DNA of 64,000 bases from a virus. The stretch covers positions 1 to 64,000 of the IMG/VR virus record IMGVR_UViG_3300042885_000570; one strand, written 5' to 3'. This document shows, in pieces, positions 44,683 through 52,829 of the stretch (its first letter is position 1; each line of letters begins with the position of its first letter). The notes under the pieces were generated by a model that was not told the DNA's origin, ran no database searches, and was given only the letters and a program-made list of their open reading frames with translations. The position numbers and the translations under genes were made by a program.

Positions 44683-46131
44683 TTATTTAACTTTTTGAAT
44701 TGATAATCTTGCAACATCACCTGCTGTTGCTGTATATGCAACATCGCTTAAGTTTAAAATGTTTAATTGAAGTTGAGCACCTACTGTTAAATCTAAACCT
44801 AATGCAGTTCCTGTAATATCTACAAATTGAGTTACTTGATTAAGAGTTGCACTACTTACAACATAGTATCCTGCAGATGTTGAACTTACAATTCCTGCTA
44901 TCACCATGCCACTAGTAAAACCTACACCTGGTTTAGATAAATGAACATAAAAGTTTAAATTATATCTACCTGTTGCTGGACAAGACCACACACCTGTTGC
45001 TGGATTATAAGCATTGTCTTCATCATATAACTCAGTTAAAAGTTGTACTACACCGTCACCAATTAAATTAATTGATGAAGAAGGTGTTTCAAGTGGAAGA
45101 TTAGATGGAGTACTTGATGCAAGCATTGCTCCTGGTACAATAACATCAGCTGTTAAAGTATACGTTGGTCCTACACCTACTGATAAGTTTACAGTTGCTG
45201 TATCAGCTATTGATGGAGCTTGAGGTATTACATCGGCACTAACTACATAAGCAGGTCCACCTGTTACATTCATAGTAATTGTTGGAGTAGCTAATGCAGC
45301 TACTGTTACACTTCCATCTCTTAAATCTTTAATACAAGCCCAGACATTATTTAATGTACCAGCAATAGTTCCAGTTGGTGCAGTCCATAAACCTGCATAC
45401 TGTGCAGACATTTGTGCAGCTGGATTAACTTTAGATAAGTCAGTAGATGCAACAGTTTGATTTGAAATTGTTGCAGCTAATTGGCCACTGTTACCAGTAA
45501 TAGCAACATATGGAAACCAGATCTGATTAATGTATGATTGAACAACTGTTTCAACGGGTTGTGTACCACTCAATGATGGTATTGAAGGTAATGTTTGAGT
45601 TAATGTTACTTCTAATACTGGAATAACAGGAGCAGGTGCATCTTCTAATGTAGTTACTCTAACATCTAAATCATTAATAGCAGCTTGTTGTAATGCATTT
45701 GTATCAATGATTGCACAAACCTTTTCTCCAATAGCAATTGCATATTCAGTAAGAGTCATTGTTGTTGCAGTTCCTACAACAAAACAAGGAGCTACAGTGA
45801 TAATACAATCAGTTGGACAACCAGTTGAATCACCAGGTGTACTTGGCGTGCTTGGAGCATTTTCAAGTTCACAAATCTTTACAATTAAAAAGTTAATTAA
45901 ATCAGTAAATGTTTGTGGAGCACAGTTGACTAAATTGAAACAACTTATATCATATGCTGAAATATTAAATGTATCTAACAGAGTACATAATTCAGTAGCT
46001 AGTTTTGCAACTACATCTGTAATACTATCACCTTTACATACATTTATACATGCTAAATCAGGACCACCCCAAATTACACAATTTGAAGATGTTGGTGAGC
46101 ATGGAGAATTATCAAAGTTTAATGGTTTCAT
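44683..46131 (-). CDS. Fibre protein with three Cys-helix repeats and C1q-like tip (482 aa)
   Basis: Three related modules lie in the first 145 residues: near 28-53 (CINVCKGDSITDVVAKLAT then ELC), 64-89 (CFNLVNCAPQTFTDL then IC) and 116-143 (CFVVGTATTMTLTEY then VC). Each is Cys, a loop, a Thr, a hydrophobic helix and a closing Cys. A short coiled coil follows (149-163). The middle is beta-rich and Thr/Val/Pro-rich (ATPTITMNVTGGPAYVVSAD and a second copy, TATVNLSVGVGPTYTLTAD). The last about 120 residues (VVQLLTELYDEDNAYNPATG, WSCPATGRYNLNFYVHLS) have the strand order and GxYxxxF pattern of C1q/TNF-type trimeric tips. It is likely a trimeric fibre for host recognition. The receptor is unknown. 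Confidence 0.82.
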   Translation of the reverse strand: MKPLNFDNSPCSPTSSNCVIWGGPDLACINVCKGDSITDVVAKLATELCTLLDTFNISAYDISCFNLVNCAPQTFTDLINFLIVKICELENAPSTPSTPGDSTGCPTDCIITVAPCFVVGTATTMTLTEYAIAIGEKVCAIIDTNALQQAAINDLDVRVTTLEDAPAPVIPVLEVTLTQTLPSIPSLSGTQPVETVVQSYINQIWFPYVAITGNSGQLAATISNQTVASTDLSKVNPAAQMSAQYAGLWTAPTGTIAGTLNNVWACIKDLRDGSVTVAALATPTITMNVTGGPAYVVSADVIPQAPSIADTATVNLSVGVGPTYTLTADVIVPGAMLASSTPSNLPLETPSSSINLIGDGVVQLLTELYDEDNAYNPATGVWSCPATGRYNLNFYVHLSKPGVGFTSGMVIAGIVSSTSAGYYVVSSATLNQVTQFVDITGTALGLDLTVGAQLQLNILNLSDVAYTATAGDVARLSIQKVK

Positions 46132-46165
46132 ATCTTTTGTATATATTATAATATAAGTATTTTAA

Positions 46166-47686
46166 TTAAGAATTACAACCACATCCGCAATCAATATCTC
46201 TTTGACAACAGTTGCTTGTTGGTGCACATAAATAATCTGGGTTATTAATTGCTTGTAATTCAAGTAATTGGAACTTAATGTCAAGGCGCATGATTTCTTC
46301 TTCAGAACAACATGGTGCAATACCATATCTTTCTGATATAACATTTCTATAAAGTATCTCAGAATACTCACATGCAATTCTTTCATAGTATTGAGTTGTA
46401 CACGCAGGAGAATTATATCCTGGTCTTACACTTCTTATAGGTTTTGGAACTACACATTGACTATCTACACAGTCTCCACAGTTTGTAGTTATTTTTGGTA
46501 AAGCCCAGTCTCCTGGAAAGATCCATTTTAATACACACTGTTGTGCACTTTGTTCACCAGCAGCAAGTATAATGCTTCCATAAACATTATCACAATCCAA
46601 ATATCCAAATGTTTGAGTAGTAGTAGAGTTATTAGTTATAGCACTACATATACATGGAGAAGTAAGTGCACACTCTAAACATGTAGCATAAGTATCTCCA
46701 ACAATTACTAAATCATCTGATGTATTAACTGTAGTTTCTGCAACAGTCCAACAAGTATCAGGATAAAATGTAAGTTTAACTATTTCACCAACATATGCTG
46801 CTAAATTTGTTGTTGTGTAGATAGCACCTCTTATTTCATCACAATCATATAAAACATATCTCTGAGCTTCACACTCTGGACAACTTGCAAAACTACTTAT
46901 TATAGTTACTACTGATGGTGATGGATAAATACTTGAAAACACAGTAACATTAAAACATCCTGGATGCTCTTCCATTGTTACAGTCTTACCTATATAAGCA
47001 GATAAGTCTTGTTCAGTAAATACTGTTAATGGGTTTGATGTTCCACAAGATTGTAATTTATAATAATTAGGTGGATTACATGTAGCACATGAATCAAATG
47101 TTTGTGTAACTGTTGTACTTACATAAGGCAACTCTTCATCACATGCTAGCAATAAAACAATTGTCCAGCATCCTGTAAATTCTGCTAACTTAACAGTTTC
47201 ATTTAATGCATAAGGAAAAGCAAGATCTTGATTGTATGAATATATTACTTCATCTGTATCACAGTTTGTTAATTCATAACATGATGTTGGACAACCTGAT
47301 ATTAAATTACATGTTTCACCTACAAATATTTCATTATCTAATCCTGATACTATAGGATAAGAGTATGAACAAATTTTAACTGGTGCTGTTACTGTTTCAA
47401 CAACATAACCGTCATCAATTGTAATATAAGAAACATTACCTGTACCTGTAATAGTATAACATTTGGGAACACAAACACCACATAGTAGTTCATAGTATAT
47501 TGAAATCGGTGTAATAACACTTGGTGTAGAATCAAAACTCAAAACATACCAACAGGGAACTGGTTCTAAATTAGTATAGACTAAGTCACCAACATTAGCT
47601 GCACACTCTGGACAACCTGCATCATCAGTATATACAACTTGATCATTAATACAATTGACTAACTTATAAAAAAAATTTCTTGCCAT
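46166..47686 (-). CDS. Cys-rich repeat structural protein (506 aa)
   Basis: Built of about five tandem beta-rich units of roughly 75-90 residues. Each begins with (Y/C)-Y-x-L-x-x-C (FYKLVNCINDQVVY, CYELTNCDTDEVIY, YYKLQSCGTSNPL, RYVLYDCDEIRGAIY), continues with a Y/F-x-G-x-x-V-K/Y strand (YVGEIVKLTF, YIGKTVTMEE) and ends with a C-W/F-x-V strand (PGCFNVTVF, DTCWTVAET). The Cys pairs lie in the same places in each unit. The C-terminal 80 residues are different: a helix (EEEIMRLDIKFQLLELQAIN) and a dense Cys cluster (CCQRDIDCGCGCNS). It sits between the small zinc-ribbon gene and the fibre genes. An extended, repeat-built appendage or fibre shaft is the most likely role. Confidence 0.75.
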   Translation of the reverse strand: MARNFFYKLVNCINDQVVYTDDAGCPECAANVGDLVYTNLEPVPCWYVLSFDSTPSVITPISIYYELLCGVCVPKCYTITGTGNVSYITIDDGYVVETVTAPVKICSYSYPIVSGLDNEIFVGETCNLISGCPTSCYELTNCDTDEVIYSYNQDLAFPYALNETVKLAEFTGCWTIVLLLACDEELPYVSTTVTQTFDSCATCNPPNYYKLQSCGTSNPLTVFTEQDLSAYIGKTVTMEEHPGCFNVTVFSSIYPSPSVVTIISSFASCPECEAQRYVLYDCDEIRGAIYTTTNLAAYVGEIVKLTFYPDTCWTVAETTVNTSDDLVIVGDTYATCLECALTSPCICSAITNNSTTTQTFGYLDCDNVYGSIILAAGEQSAQQCVLKWIFPGDWALPKITTNCGDCVDSQCVVPKPIRSVRPGYNSPACTTQYYERIACEYSEILYRNVISERYGIAPCCSEEEIMRLDIKFQLLELQAINNPDYLCAPTSNCCQRDIDCGCGCNS

Positions 47687-47692
47687 TATGTT

Positions 47693-47827
47693 TTATTTTT
47701 TTGGTTGTTGCTTAAGCTTCACTTCATATGCTGTAATACAGTTAGTACATACTTGAGCTTTATTTGATGCAACTCTTTTTTGACATCCGCAAGAAAGAGC
47801 TTTTTTACAATTAGGACATGCTGCCAT
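47693..47827 (-). CDS. 44-residue zinc-ribbon-like protein
   Basis: ATG at 47827, TAA at 47693. The sequence starts MAACPNCKKALSCGCQKRV and later has CTNC, giving two CxxC knuckles plus a CGC, the spacing of a small zinc ribbon. It ends in a basic Gln/Lys tail (KLKQQPKK). It fills the gap between the 506- and 180-residue genes, 6 bases from the first and 19 from the second. Zinc binding is inferred from cysteine spacing; a role in virion assembly or in binding nucleic acid is open. Confidence 0.75.
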   Translation of the reverse strand: MAACPNCKKALSCGCQKRVASNKAQVCTNCITAYEVKLKQQPKK

Positions 47828-47846
47828 TTTTATTGGTTTTAATGGG

Positions 47847-48389
47847 TTAACAACTTTTACAATTAATTTTTTTCATCAACTTTACAGCATAGTTGTAAAG
47901 AGACATTCCTTGATTAGCTTCATGACAGAATTCTACTTTTGCTTTAGCAGCATCCAAGTACATCTTAGCCATTTTAAGACTCTCAAGTTTTTGTTGAATT
48001 ACTTGAGACGGTTCACATGCAGCAAGATCTAAGTTACATAAAATAGTATTATAAGTATTTAATGCTTTAGATATTCTTAAGTGATTGTATTCTACAAATA
48101 CTATATCATTAGGTGATACACTATACTTGATAACGTATATACCATCAGGTATATCAGCTAATACAGTTGCACAATTCTGTGTTTGTAATTGTAAATCACA
48201 TGCTGTAAGTATTGTATTATCACCTGGTACAATTGTAAGTTGTGTAGAATAATTAAATCCTGGTACCGTTACATTTAATGTAGGGCACGTAACTGGAATT
48301 AACGGTGTATAAATACTTGTATCAAGTATAGACATGATGCAAGGATTCAATACAGTTGGGACTTCTAAACTTAATATATGTTGAGCCAT
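47847..48389 (-). CDS. Structural protein, unknown role (180 aa)
   Basis: The N-terminal 110 residues are beta-rich with conserved-looking cysteines (LNPCIMSILDTSIYTPLIPV, PVTCPTLNVTVPGFNYSTQL, GIYVIKYSVSPNDIVFVEYN). The C-terminal 70 residues are helical (VIQQKLESLKMAKMYLDAAK and EANQGMSLYNYAVKLMKKI) and end in CKSC. The beta domain plus helical tail suggests an Ig-like domain attached to an anchor. It is the first gene after the terminator that follows the 434-residue gene and precedes the Cys-rich repeat and fibre genes, so it may form the attachment site for them. The family name is not recognised. Confidence 0.7.
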   Translation of the reverse strand: MAQHILSLEVPTVLNPCIMSILDTSIYTPLIPVTCPTLNVTVPGFNYSTQLTIVPGDNTILTACDLQLQTQNCATVLADIPDGIYVIKYSVSPNDIVFVEYNHLRISKALNTYNTILCNLDLAACEPSQVIQQKLESLKMAKMYLDAAKAKVEFCHEANQGMSLYNYAVKLMKKINCKSC

Positions 48390-48397
48390 AATGTTTT

Positions 48398-48434
48398 ATA
48401 AAAAAAGGGAGGGAAAACTAATTCACCTCCCTTT
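48398..48434 (-). terminator. Terminator after the 434-aa structural gene
   Basis: A perfect 9-bp stem (AAAGGGAGG with CCTCCCTTT), 13-base loop, followed on the minus strand by further T residues (seven in total) and ATAAAAC. It ends 9 bases before the next ATG, so downstream genes rely on read-through or a promoter within the stem region. Confidence 0.9.
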
Positions 48435-48459
48435 GTTAGTATTGTAAGATAACTACTTA

Positions 48460-49764
48460 TTAAGCAGTAATGTCAATTAAAGGAACACAAGCTGTAATAG
48501 CTTCAATTACTTCTAACTCAACACATTGACCACAGTTTGCAGTCCAGTCATCAACAAATTTTTCAAAATCAAGTTCAACACCATTAGTGATAATCTCTAA
48601 TAAGTATTGATCATTATCAAATGTACCAGTTGGGTTATTGAAACGTGGAACTGAATGTTGTAAATAGTATCTTGTATAGAAAGCTGTTCTATTGATAGTA
48701 TTTAAGATTTGATCTCCTTGAGTCACCTCTCTGATTCTTAAATCTGTAGCAAAGAAGTTTTGTCTGTATCTCTCAGATAAGATTACATCTCTTGCAACTG
48801 ACTCACCAAGACCCATTGCTTGTAAACCTTCACACTCAGTAACAACACATAATCCTTCAAATTCACATGGAGCACCATTGTAATCAACTAAAGAAGCATA
48901 CAATTTAACTGGCTCTTTTTCAAAGAAGTCAGAAGTTTGGAATGTACAGTCATTGAAGTCTGTACCAACATAAGCACCAAATAAAGTAATACCTGCGTAT
49001 TGACCTATTACGTGTCCTGGAGATACATAGTTATCCCAAGTACCACCGATTGTAAAACCAGCTGGTGGAACAAGACCTGCAGTAACAGTTCCTGGAGCAT
49101 ACCATAAAGAATTATCTTCAGCAGTAACTACTGGTAATACAAATGGAGAGATTACAGTTTTAGCTGAATCAACAATTGTATTTGGTAAAGACTCACCAAC
49201 AATTGCTTGAGCCCATTGGATCATTACTAAAGTACCATCAACATCTACTGGAGCAATTGCTCCTGCTGGACAACATCCTGTGTAAGCTTCAACAGTTAAG
49301 TATGCATTGTGATTTAAGAATCTTAATGCTGGAGAACCTTTAACGTCAATACGTAAAGAATAAGTCTCATCACATAAAAAATCTCTCTCACATGAACCAC
49401 CTTGTGCTGCAGTAAATGGAGTGAATCCAATGTTAATTACATTTTGTTGAGCTGGATTAGGATCTACTCTGTAAAATCTATTAATGTATTTAGGATTAAT
49501 AGTTTTAGACTTGTTAGATTCTAAGTACCCACCATGAGAACCAATCTTGTCTTTAGAATACAATGATCCTGAAGCAAGAATTAATGGACAACATCCATTT
49601 GGAGGGTTACCAATATCAACAATATCCCAAGTTTTTGGATCAACAAAAGCAAAGTCACCTGTAGCAAGAATGTTACCTGGTGTACCTAGTTGTCCTAGTG
49701 ATAAATCTGTGAAACCTTGTGTTCCAACAAAAGCCTTCTGGAAGGCGTGATTAAAATAAGCCAT
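48460..49764 (-). CDS. Probable abundant virion structural protein (434 aa)
   Basis: Starts MAYFNHAFQKAFVGTQGFTDLSL, continuing into a region with GTPGNILATGDFAFVDPKTW and many beta-strand and Gly-rich turns, with paired cysteines (NGCCPLIL, GGSCERDFLCDE, TGCCPAG, NCGQCVEL). The overall pattern (N-terminal amphipathic helix, then an elongated beta domain) is similar to phage proteins that polymerise into shells or tubes. It is flanked by a promoter-like box and hairpin upstream and a strong terminator downstream, which suggests it is produced from its own abundant transcript, as capsid or auxiliary head proteins often are. I cannot say whether it is a head decoration, tail-barrel or fibre-base protein. 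Confidence 0.72.
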   Translation of the reverse strand: MAYFNHAFQKAFVGTQGFTDLSLGQLGTPGNILATGDFAFVDPKTWDIVDIGNPPNGCCPLILASGSLYSKDKIGSHGGYLESNKSKTINPKYINRFYRVDPNPAQQNVINIGFTPFTAAQGGSCERDFLCDETYSLRIDVKGSPALRFLNHNAYLTVEAYTGCCPAGAIAPVDVDGTLVMIQWAQAIVGESLPNTIVDSAKTVISPFVLPVVTAEDNSLWYAPGTVTAGLVPPAGFTIGGTWDNYVSPGHVIGQYAGITLFGAYVGTDFNDCTFQTSDFFEKEPVKLYASLVDYNGAPCEFEGLCVVTECEGLQAMGLGESVARDVILSERYRQNFFATDLRIREVTQGDQILNTINRTAFYTRYYLQHSVPRFNNPTGTFDNDQYLLEIITNGVELDFEKFVDDWTANCGQCVELEVIEAITACVPLIDITA

Positions 49765-49790
49765 AACTTTTTAATTTTAATTTATAAACA

Positions 49791-49809
49791 TATATATAAT
49801 ATACTAAAA
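49791..49809 (-). promoter_or_regulatory. Promoter-like AT box upstream of the 434-aa gene
   Basis: On the minus strand TTTTAGTATATTATATATA, 27-45 bases upstream of the ATG. It matches the box at 43284-43304 except for one missing base. Low-complexity AT sequence makes this tentative. Confidence 0.35.
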
Positions 49810-49822
49810 CATTTTGTTTTAG
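49804..49822 (-). terminator. Short hairpin between the Dps-like and 434-aa genes
   Basis: A perfect 7-bp stem CTAAAAC/GTTTTAG with a 5-base loop. It is AT-rich and has no T-tract, so it may be a weak terminator, an RNA-processing site or part of the overlapping promoter-like box. Confidence 0.35.
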
Positions 49823-49827
49823 CAAAA

Positions 49828-50280
49828 TTATTTTAAAAATAATAATTTATATTTAGCTGAGTTAAGCGTATCCTTAACTGTATCAAGAGCATTTACAATT
49901 TCTGAATAAGGCATCTTAGCTTGTAATCCAGTTACCATTGCTGTAATGTCTCTGATGTATCCTAAACCATCCGCTGGTGTTGCTAATGTTCTTGGTGCTA
50001 CTTCACTGTACTGTAATAATAGTTCAGCTGCTCCTTGATATCCTTCTGCTAAGTCATCTGCGTGTCCTGGTAAGGCATCGTATAATTCATTCAATGCTTT
50101 ATGTGCAGCAAATGCTCCAGCACCTTGAACTTTCAAATGTAGTTTATGAAAACTAGTTGCAGCATTCATTAACTCACTCACACATGCAGCTACCATAGAA
50201 TCTACTGATCCTCCACTTGGTGCTGAGTAAGATGCAGCAGATGATGTTGCGTCTCTTTTTAATAATTTGGGTCTTTCCAT
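49828..50280 (-). CDS. Dps/ferritin-fold protein (150 aa)
   Basis: The helix starting at residue 33 and the next one reproduce the ferroxidase pattern of Dps. H48 and H60 are 12 apart, D75 follows 15 later and E79 four after that; in Listeria Dps the same residues are H31, H43, D58, E62. The wording is also alike (KLHLKVQG..AF..H, NELYD, HADDLAE). The fifth Dps ligand (Asp four after the second His) is Asn64 here. The length of 150 matches Dps, with a basic, Ser-rich N-terminal tail (MERPKLLKRDATSSAASYSA) such as DNA-binding Dps proteins have. I recall a phage family of this type called DUF5856. It lies inside the structural block, next to the ring protein and basic proteins, so it may be a virion component or a protector of DNA against oxidation. 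Confidence 0.8.
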   Translation of the reverse strand: MERPKLLKRDATSSAASYSAPSGGSVDSMVAACVSELMNAATSFHKLHLKVQGAGAFAAHKALNELYDALPGHADDLAEGYQGAAELLLQYSEVAPRTLATPADGLGYIRDITAMVTGLQAKMPYSEIVNALDTVKDTLNSAKYKLLFLK

Positions 50281-50291
50281 TGTTATAAATA

Positions 50292-50990
50292 TTAATTGTT
50301 TCTTTCTGCTGTTTCTGTTCCTCTAGAGAATTGATTACCAGATTCAATATCACCAGCTAGTACACTTACAGCTTCATCTATTAAAACCTCTATAATATCA
50401 TCTTTAAATTCACATTCTACATTAGTTACTGTTTGTGTTCCTGTATAAGGATCTACACAACCTTGTACTTCTATTCTTACTGGTTGTCTGTAATAAGTTA
50501 ATGCACCAGAACTAATATCAAAATCATTATTGGTATATACATTAACTCTATTACTCTTTAAAGTAGCAAATGTTTCTGCCCATTCAAAGCTAGGTTTTTT
50601 AGCTTCATCAAATAATAATTGATTTAAGTTACCCTCCTCTGCAAGATACACTGACATTCTTCTATCATCACAACATCCTTTCTTAGCAGTAACATCTACA
50701 CGTTTCCATTGTAAATAATCAGCAGGTAAGTCTGAGTAAGATGATATATCAGATTTAACAAATGGTATATTAATAGTACCTAGTAACAATTGTAAATCAT
50801 CTATTCTTCTAGTTGATTGTTCATCACCTTCTTGCACAACATTAATACCGTGAAGTTGTCTTCTGACCCATTCTACTTGAGCTTTATTAAATGCCTCAAC
50901 TACTTGCCAACATTCAATGTTGTCGTAGTCTTGGCTATCTAATTTGTTTAGCCTTTGTTTTACTTTTATTACTAATACACTATTTTGCAT
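50292..50990 (-). CDS. Ring / connector-type structural protein (232 aa)
   Basis: The helical opening (VKQRLNKLDSQDYDNIECWQ, then VVEAFNKAQVEWVRRQLHG) is one I associate with a crAss-like connector family, and it resembles the N-terminus of the 223-residue ring protein in the tail module. A beta-rich middle follows (LPADYLQWKRVDVTAKKGCC, RVNVYTNNDFDISSGALTYYR), then a C-terminal helix (DDIIEVLIDEAVSVLAGDIE). It is 3 bases downstream of a basic-protein gene and 11 upstream of the Dps-like gene. A place in the portal-tail collar or as a head-completion protein is likely but not proven. Confidence 0.72.
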   Translation of the reverse strand: MQNSVLVIKVKQRLNKLDSQDYDNIECWQVVEAFNKAQVEWVRRQLHGINVVQEGDEQSTRRIDDLQLLLGTINIPFVKSDISSYSDLPADYLQWKRVDVTAKKGCCDDRRMSVYLAEEGNLNQLLFDEAKKPSFEWAETFATLKSNRVNVYTNNDFDISSGALTYYRQPVRIEVQGCVDPYTGTQTVTNVECEFKDDIIEVLIDEAVSVLAGDIESGNQFSRGTETAERNN

Positions 50991-50993
50991 CTG

Positions 50994-51641
50994 TTATCCT
51001 TTTACGCGTTTAAGTCTTGGATTTTTAGCTTTAGCTTTAGCACTAGCTTTTCTAGTTGATGCAGCTAATATAGCTCCAGCAGCTTGTTTACTTACACCTT
51101 GTTTAGCAGCTATCTTAGACTGAACAGCTTTGAAACCTGGATGAGTTGCTCCACCTAATTTTTTTACTGTACTCTTTGGTCCAGCATATTCCATTTTACC
51201 AGTTGACTTATTAATCTTATAATTATCTTGATTTCCTTTTAATCTTTCTTTTTGATCAAGTTTTAATTGTTCAAGCTTTAATCTTTCTTGTTCAAGCCTT
51301 AATGTTTCTCTTGGATCCATATGAGGCGGTTTAATTAATGTTGGTTTTACATTTGAATTACTCCAAGGTCTATACTTTGTTGTATCAGTGATTATACCAT
51401 CTTGAGCTTTAGGTATAACTTTTTTAGTATTACCCTTTGCTTTCATTTTTGCACCAGCGATTCTATCTGCTTTAGATTTACCAGGATTATTATCTATACC
51501 AGCTATAATAGATAGAATACCAAATGGACTAGTTCCACCAGATTTCATCATAGGTTTTCTTTCAGGAGCACATGCACCTGCAGCTGTTCTTACTTTAGTA
51601 TTTTTGCAAGAAGTCTTAACTGCTCTATTAGTAGTTGCCAT
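50994..51641 (-). CDS. Basic low-complexity phage protein (215 aa)
   Basis: Strongly basic and mostly unstructured. The N-terminus has spaced cysteines (TSCKNTKVRTAAGACAPERK) and a KSGG motif; a Glu/Lys/Leu helix covers about residues 108-140 (RLEQERLKLEQLKLDQKERL). The C-terminal 50 residues contain a motif I recall in other phage proteins: HPGFKAVQSKIAAKQGVSKQ followed by AAGAILAASTRKAS and a basic end. That motif looks like a small helical DNA- or protein-binding domain. It belongs to a set of basic genes placed between the capsid and connector genes, so it is probably packaged with DNA or helps head filling. No enzymatic signature. Confidence 0.7.
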   Translation of the reverse strand: MATTNRAVKTSCKNTKVRTAAGACAPERKPMMKSGGTSPFGILSIIAGIDNNPGKSKADRIAGAKMKAKGNTKKVIPKAQDGIITDTTKYRPWSNSNVKPTLIKPPHMDPRETLRLEQERLKLEQLKLDQKERLKGNQDNYKINKSTGKMEYAGPKSTVKKLGGATHPGFKAVQSKIAAKQGVSKQAAGAILAASTRKASAKAKAKNPRLKRVKG

Positions 51642-51643
51642 GA

Positions 51644-52543
51644 CTATTTCTTTTTAGATTTAACTACTCCACCTTTCTTTTTTGTCATGTCATATACCTT
51701 CTTAGCTACATAACCTATAGGACTAGCCATCACACCTGCTTTGAACTCTGCTGCTGCACTTCTAGGTTTTGGTTTTGCGTCTCCAGCTATTTTACTTTTA
51801 AGGGCACTATATTTTTTTATATTAGCTTCACGCATCTCATCTACTGAAGGTCTTGGACCAACAGTTTTTTTAACTGGTCCTGTTGCACCCTTCTTTGGTG
51901 TATAACCACTAGTATTTACTGGTGATGCTGTTGCACCTCTCTTTGGTGAATAACCACTAGTTTTAGTAGATGGAGATTTAGTATTTATAACAGTATCTTC
52001 ATATTTAGTTTTAGGTCTTTGTTTAGGAATAGTAATACCCACCATAGGATCACCAAATTCTATACTTGGTTTTCTAACTGGTTCAGTACTTTTAGGAGCA
52101 GCTGTTGTTTTAGCACTTACGCCAGCTCTTACTCTTGATGAATCAACTTTTGACTTAATACCTTTTGGGTTAGGACCTTTAGGAGAAGTAGCGTTTATTC
52201 TTGCCATTGCTGCTCTTGGAGTTTCACCAGGTCTACTTGTTGGTGTTGTTTCAAACATTCCTACACCAGTACTTTTTACTTCTCCTTTTGACTGGTATTT
52301 TGTAATTGATTTTTTAACCATTGCATTTCTAGCATCATTAGCTTTTCTAAAAGTAGTTAATACATGTTCTTTTTTAGTTCCACCTTTTTTCATAGACTCA
52401 GGACCTGTTTGACCTGCACCTGTAAAATATGGTATTCCAGCTGCAAACGGTTTTTTACCTGGACCCATAGCTTTAGTAGCCATACCACCTTTAGACATTT
52501 TTTTCATTGTACCCCCACAAGAAGCGCATCCTAACTTTTTCAT
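51644..52543 (-). CDS. Basic low-complexity protein with GG motifs (299 aa)
   Basis: I use ATG 52543. The longer frame from a GTG at 52567 would begin inside the preceding coding sequence. It opens MKKLGCASCGGTMKKMSKGG, a CxxC pair followed by Gly/Lys/Met. The rest is disordered, rich in Lys, Pro, Thr and Ser, with two related TSGYxPKxGAT units near residues 198-225. It contains YQSKGEVKS near residue 83, also found in the 866-residue cargo protein with different codons. The C-terminus (KKKGGVVKSKKK) is nearly the same as that of the 532-residue protein two genes upstream (MKKGGIVKRNKKK). The stop is TAG and the next ATG follows 3 bases later. Nucleic-acid-binding virion protein is the best guess. 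Confidence 0.7.
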   Translation of the reverse strand: MKKLGCASCGGTMKKMSKGGMATKAMGPGKKPFAAGIPYFTGAGQTGPESMKKGGTKKEHVLTTFRKANDARNAMVKKSITKYQSKGEVKSTGVGMFETTPTSRPGETPRAAMARINATSPKGPNPKGIKSKVDSSRVRAGVSAKTTAAPKSTEPVRKPSIEFGDPMVGITIPKQRPKTKYEDTVINTKSPSTKTSGYSPKRGATASPVNTSGYTPKKGATGPVKKTVGPRPSVDEMREANIKKYSALKSKIAGDAKPKPRSAAAEFKAGVMASPIGYVAKKVYDMTKKKGGVVKSKKK

Positions 52544-52554
52544 AATATATAAAT

Positions 52555-52827
52555 TTAACAGTTCCACTTTTTTAAAGAAAGAGCCTTTCTAGTAGGTCTT
52601 CCTTTTTCATCTTTCATAGGTCCACTTACTCCAGACATTCTAGCACAAAAACTTTTACGTCTCTTAGCATCTTTACTATCAGGATCTAATTTAGATGGTT
52701 TAGTAGTAACTGCCATCTTAAGTTTAGAACCAGGATTAGCTTTTCTATAGGAAGCAACACCTTTAGCATTTAAGCCTCCGGTTTTGCTTTTTCCTACAGA
52801 TCTTGTCCATGCAGGTGTCTTTGCCAT
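52555..52827 (-). CDS. DUF6321-like small basic protein (90 aa)
   Basis: Short basic protein with the recognisable order PAWTRSVGKSKTGGLNAKG, SYRKANPGSKL, RRKSFCARMSG, then KALSLKKWNC at the C-terminus. I recall this pattern from phage proteins classed as DUF6321, found in many large and crAss-like phages, function unknown. Two conserved Cys (one in SFCARM, one as the last residue) may form a site. It starts 2 bases after the stop of the basic 532-residue gene and is part of a set of five basic genes. Confidence 0.78.
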   Translation of the reverse strand: MAKTPAWTRSVGKSKTGGLNAKGVASYRKANPGSKLKMAVTTKPSKLDPDSKDAKRRKSFCARMSGVSGPMKDEKGRPTRKALSLKKWNC

Positions 52828-52829
52828 GG

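Noticed and set aside
52544-52567. GTG start adding eight residues to the 299-aa basic protein
   Set aside because: It would begin inside the DUF6321-like coding sequence; ATG 52543 gives the usual junction and a sensible MKKLGCASC start.
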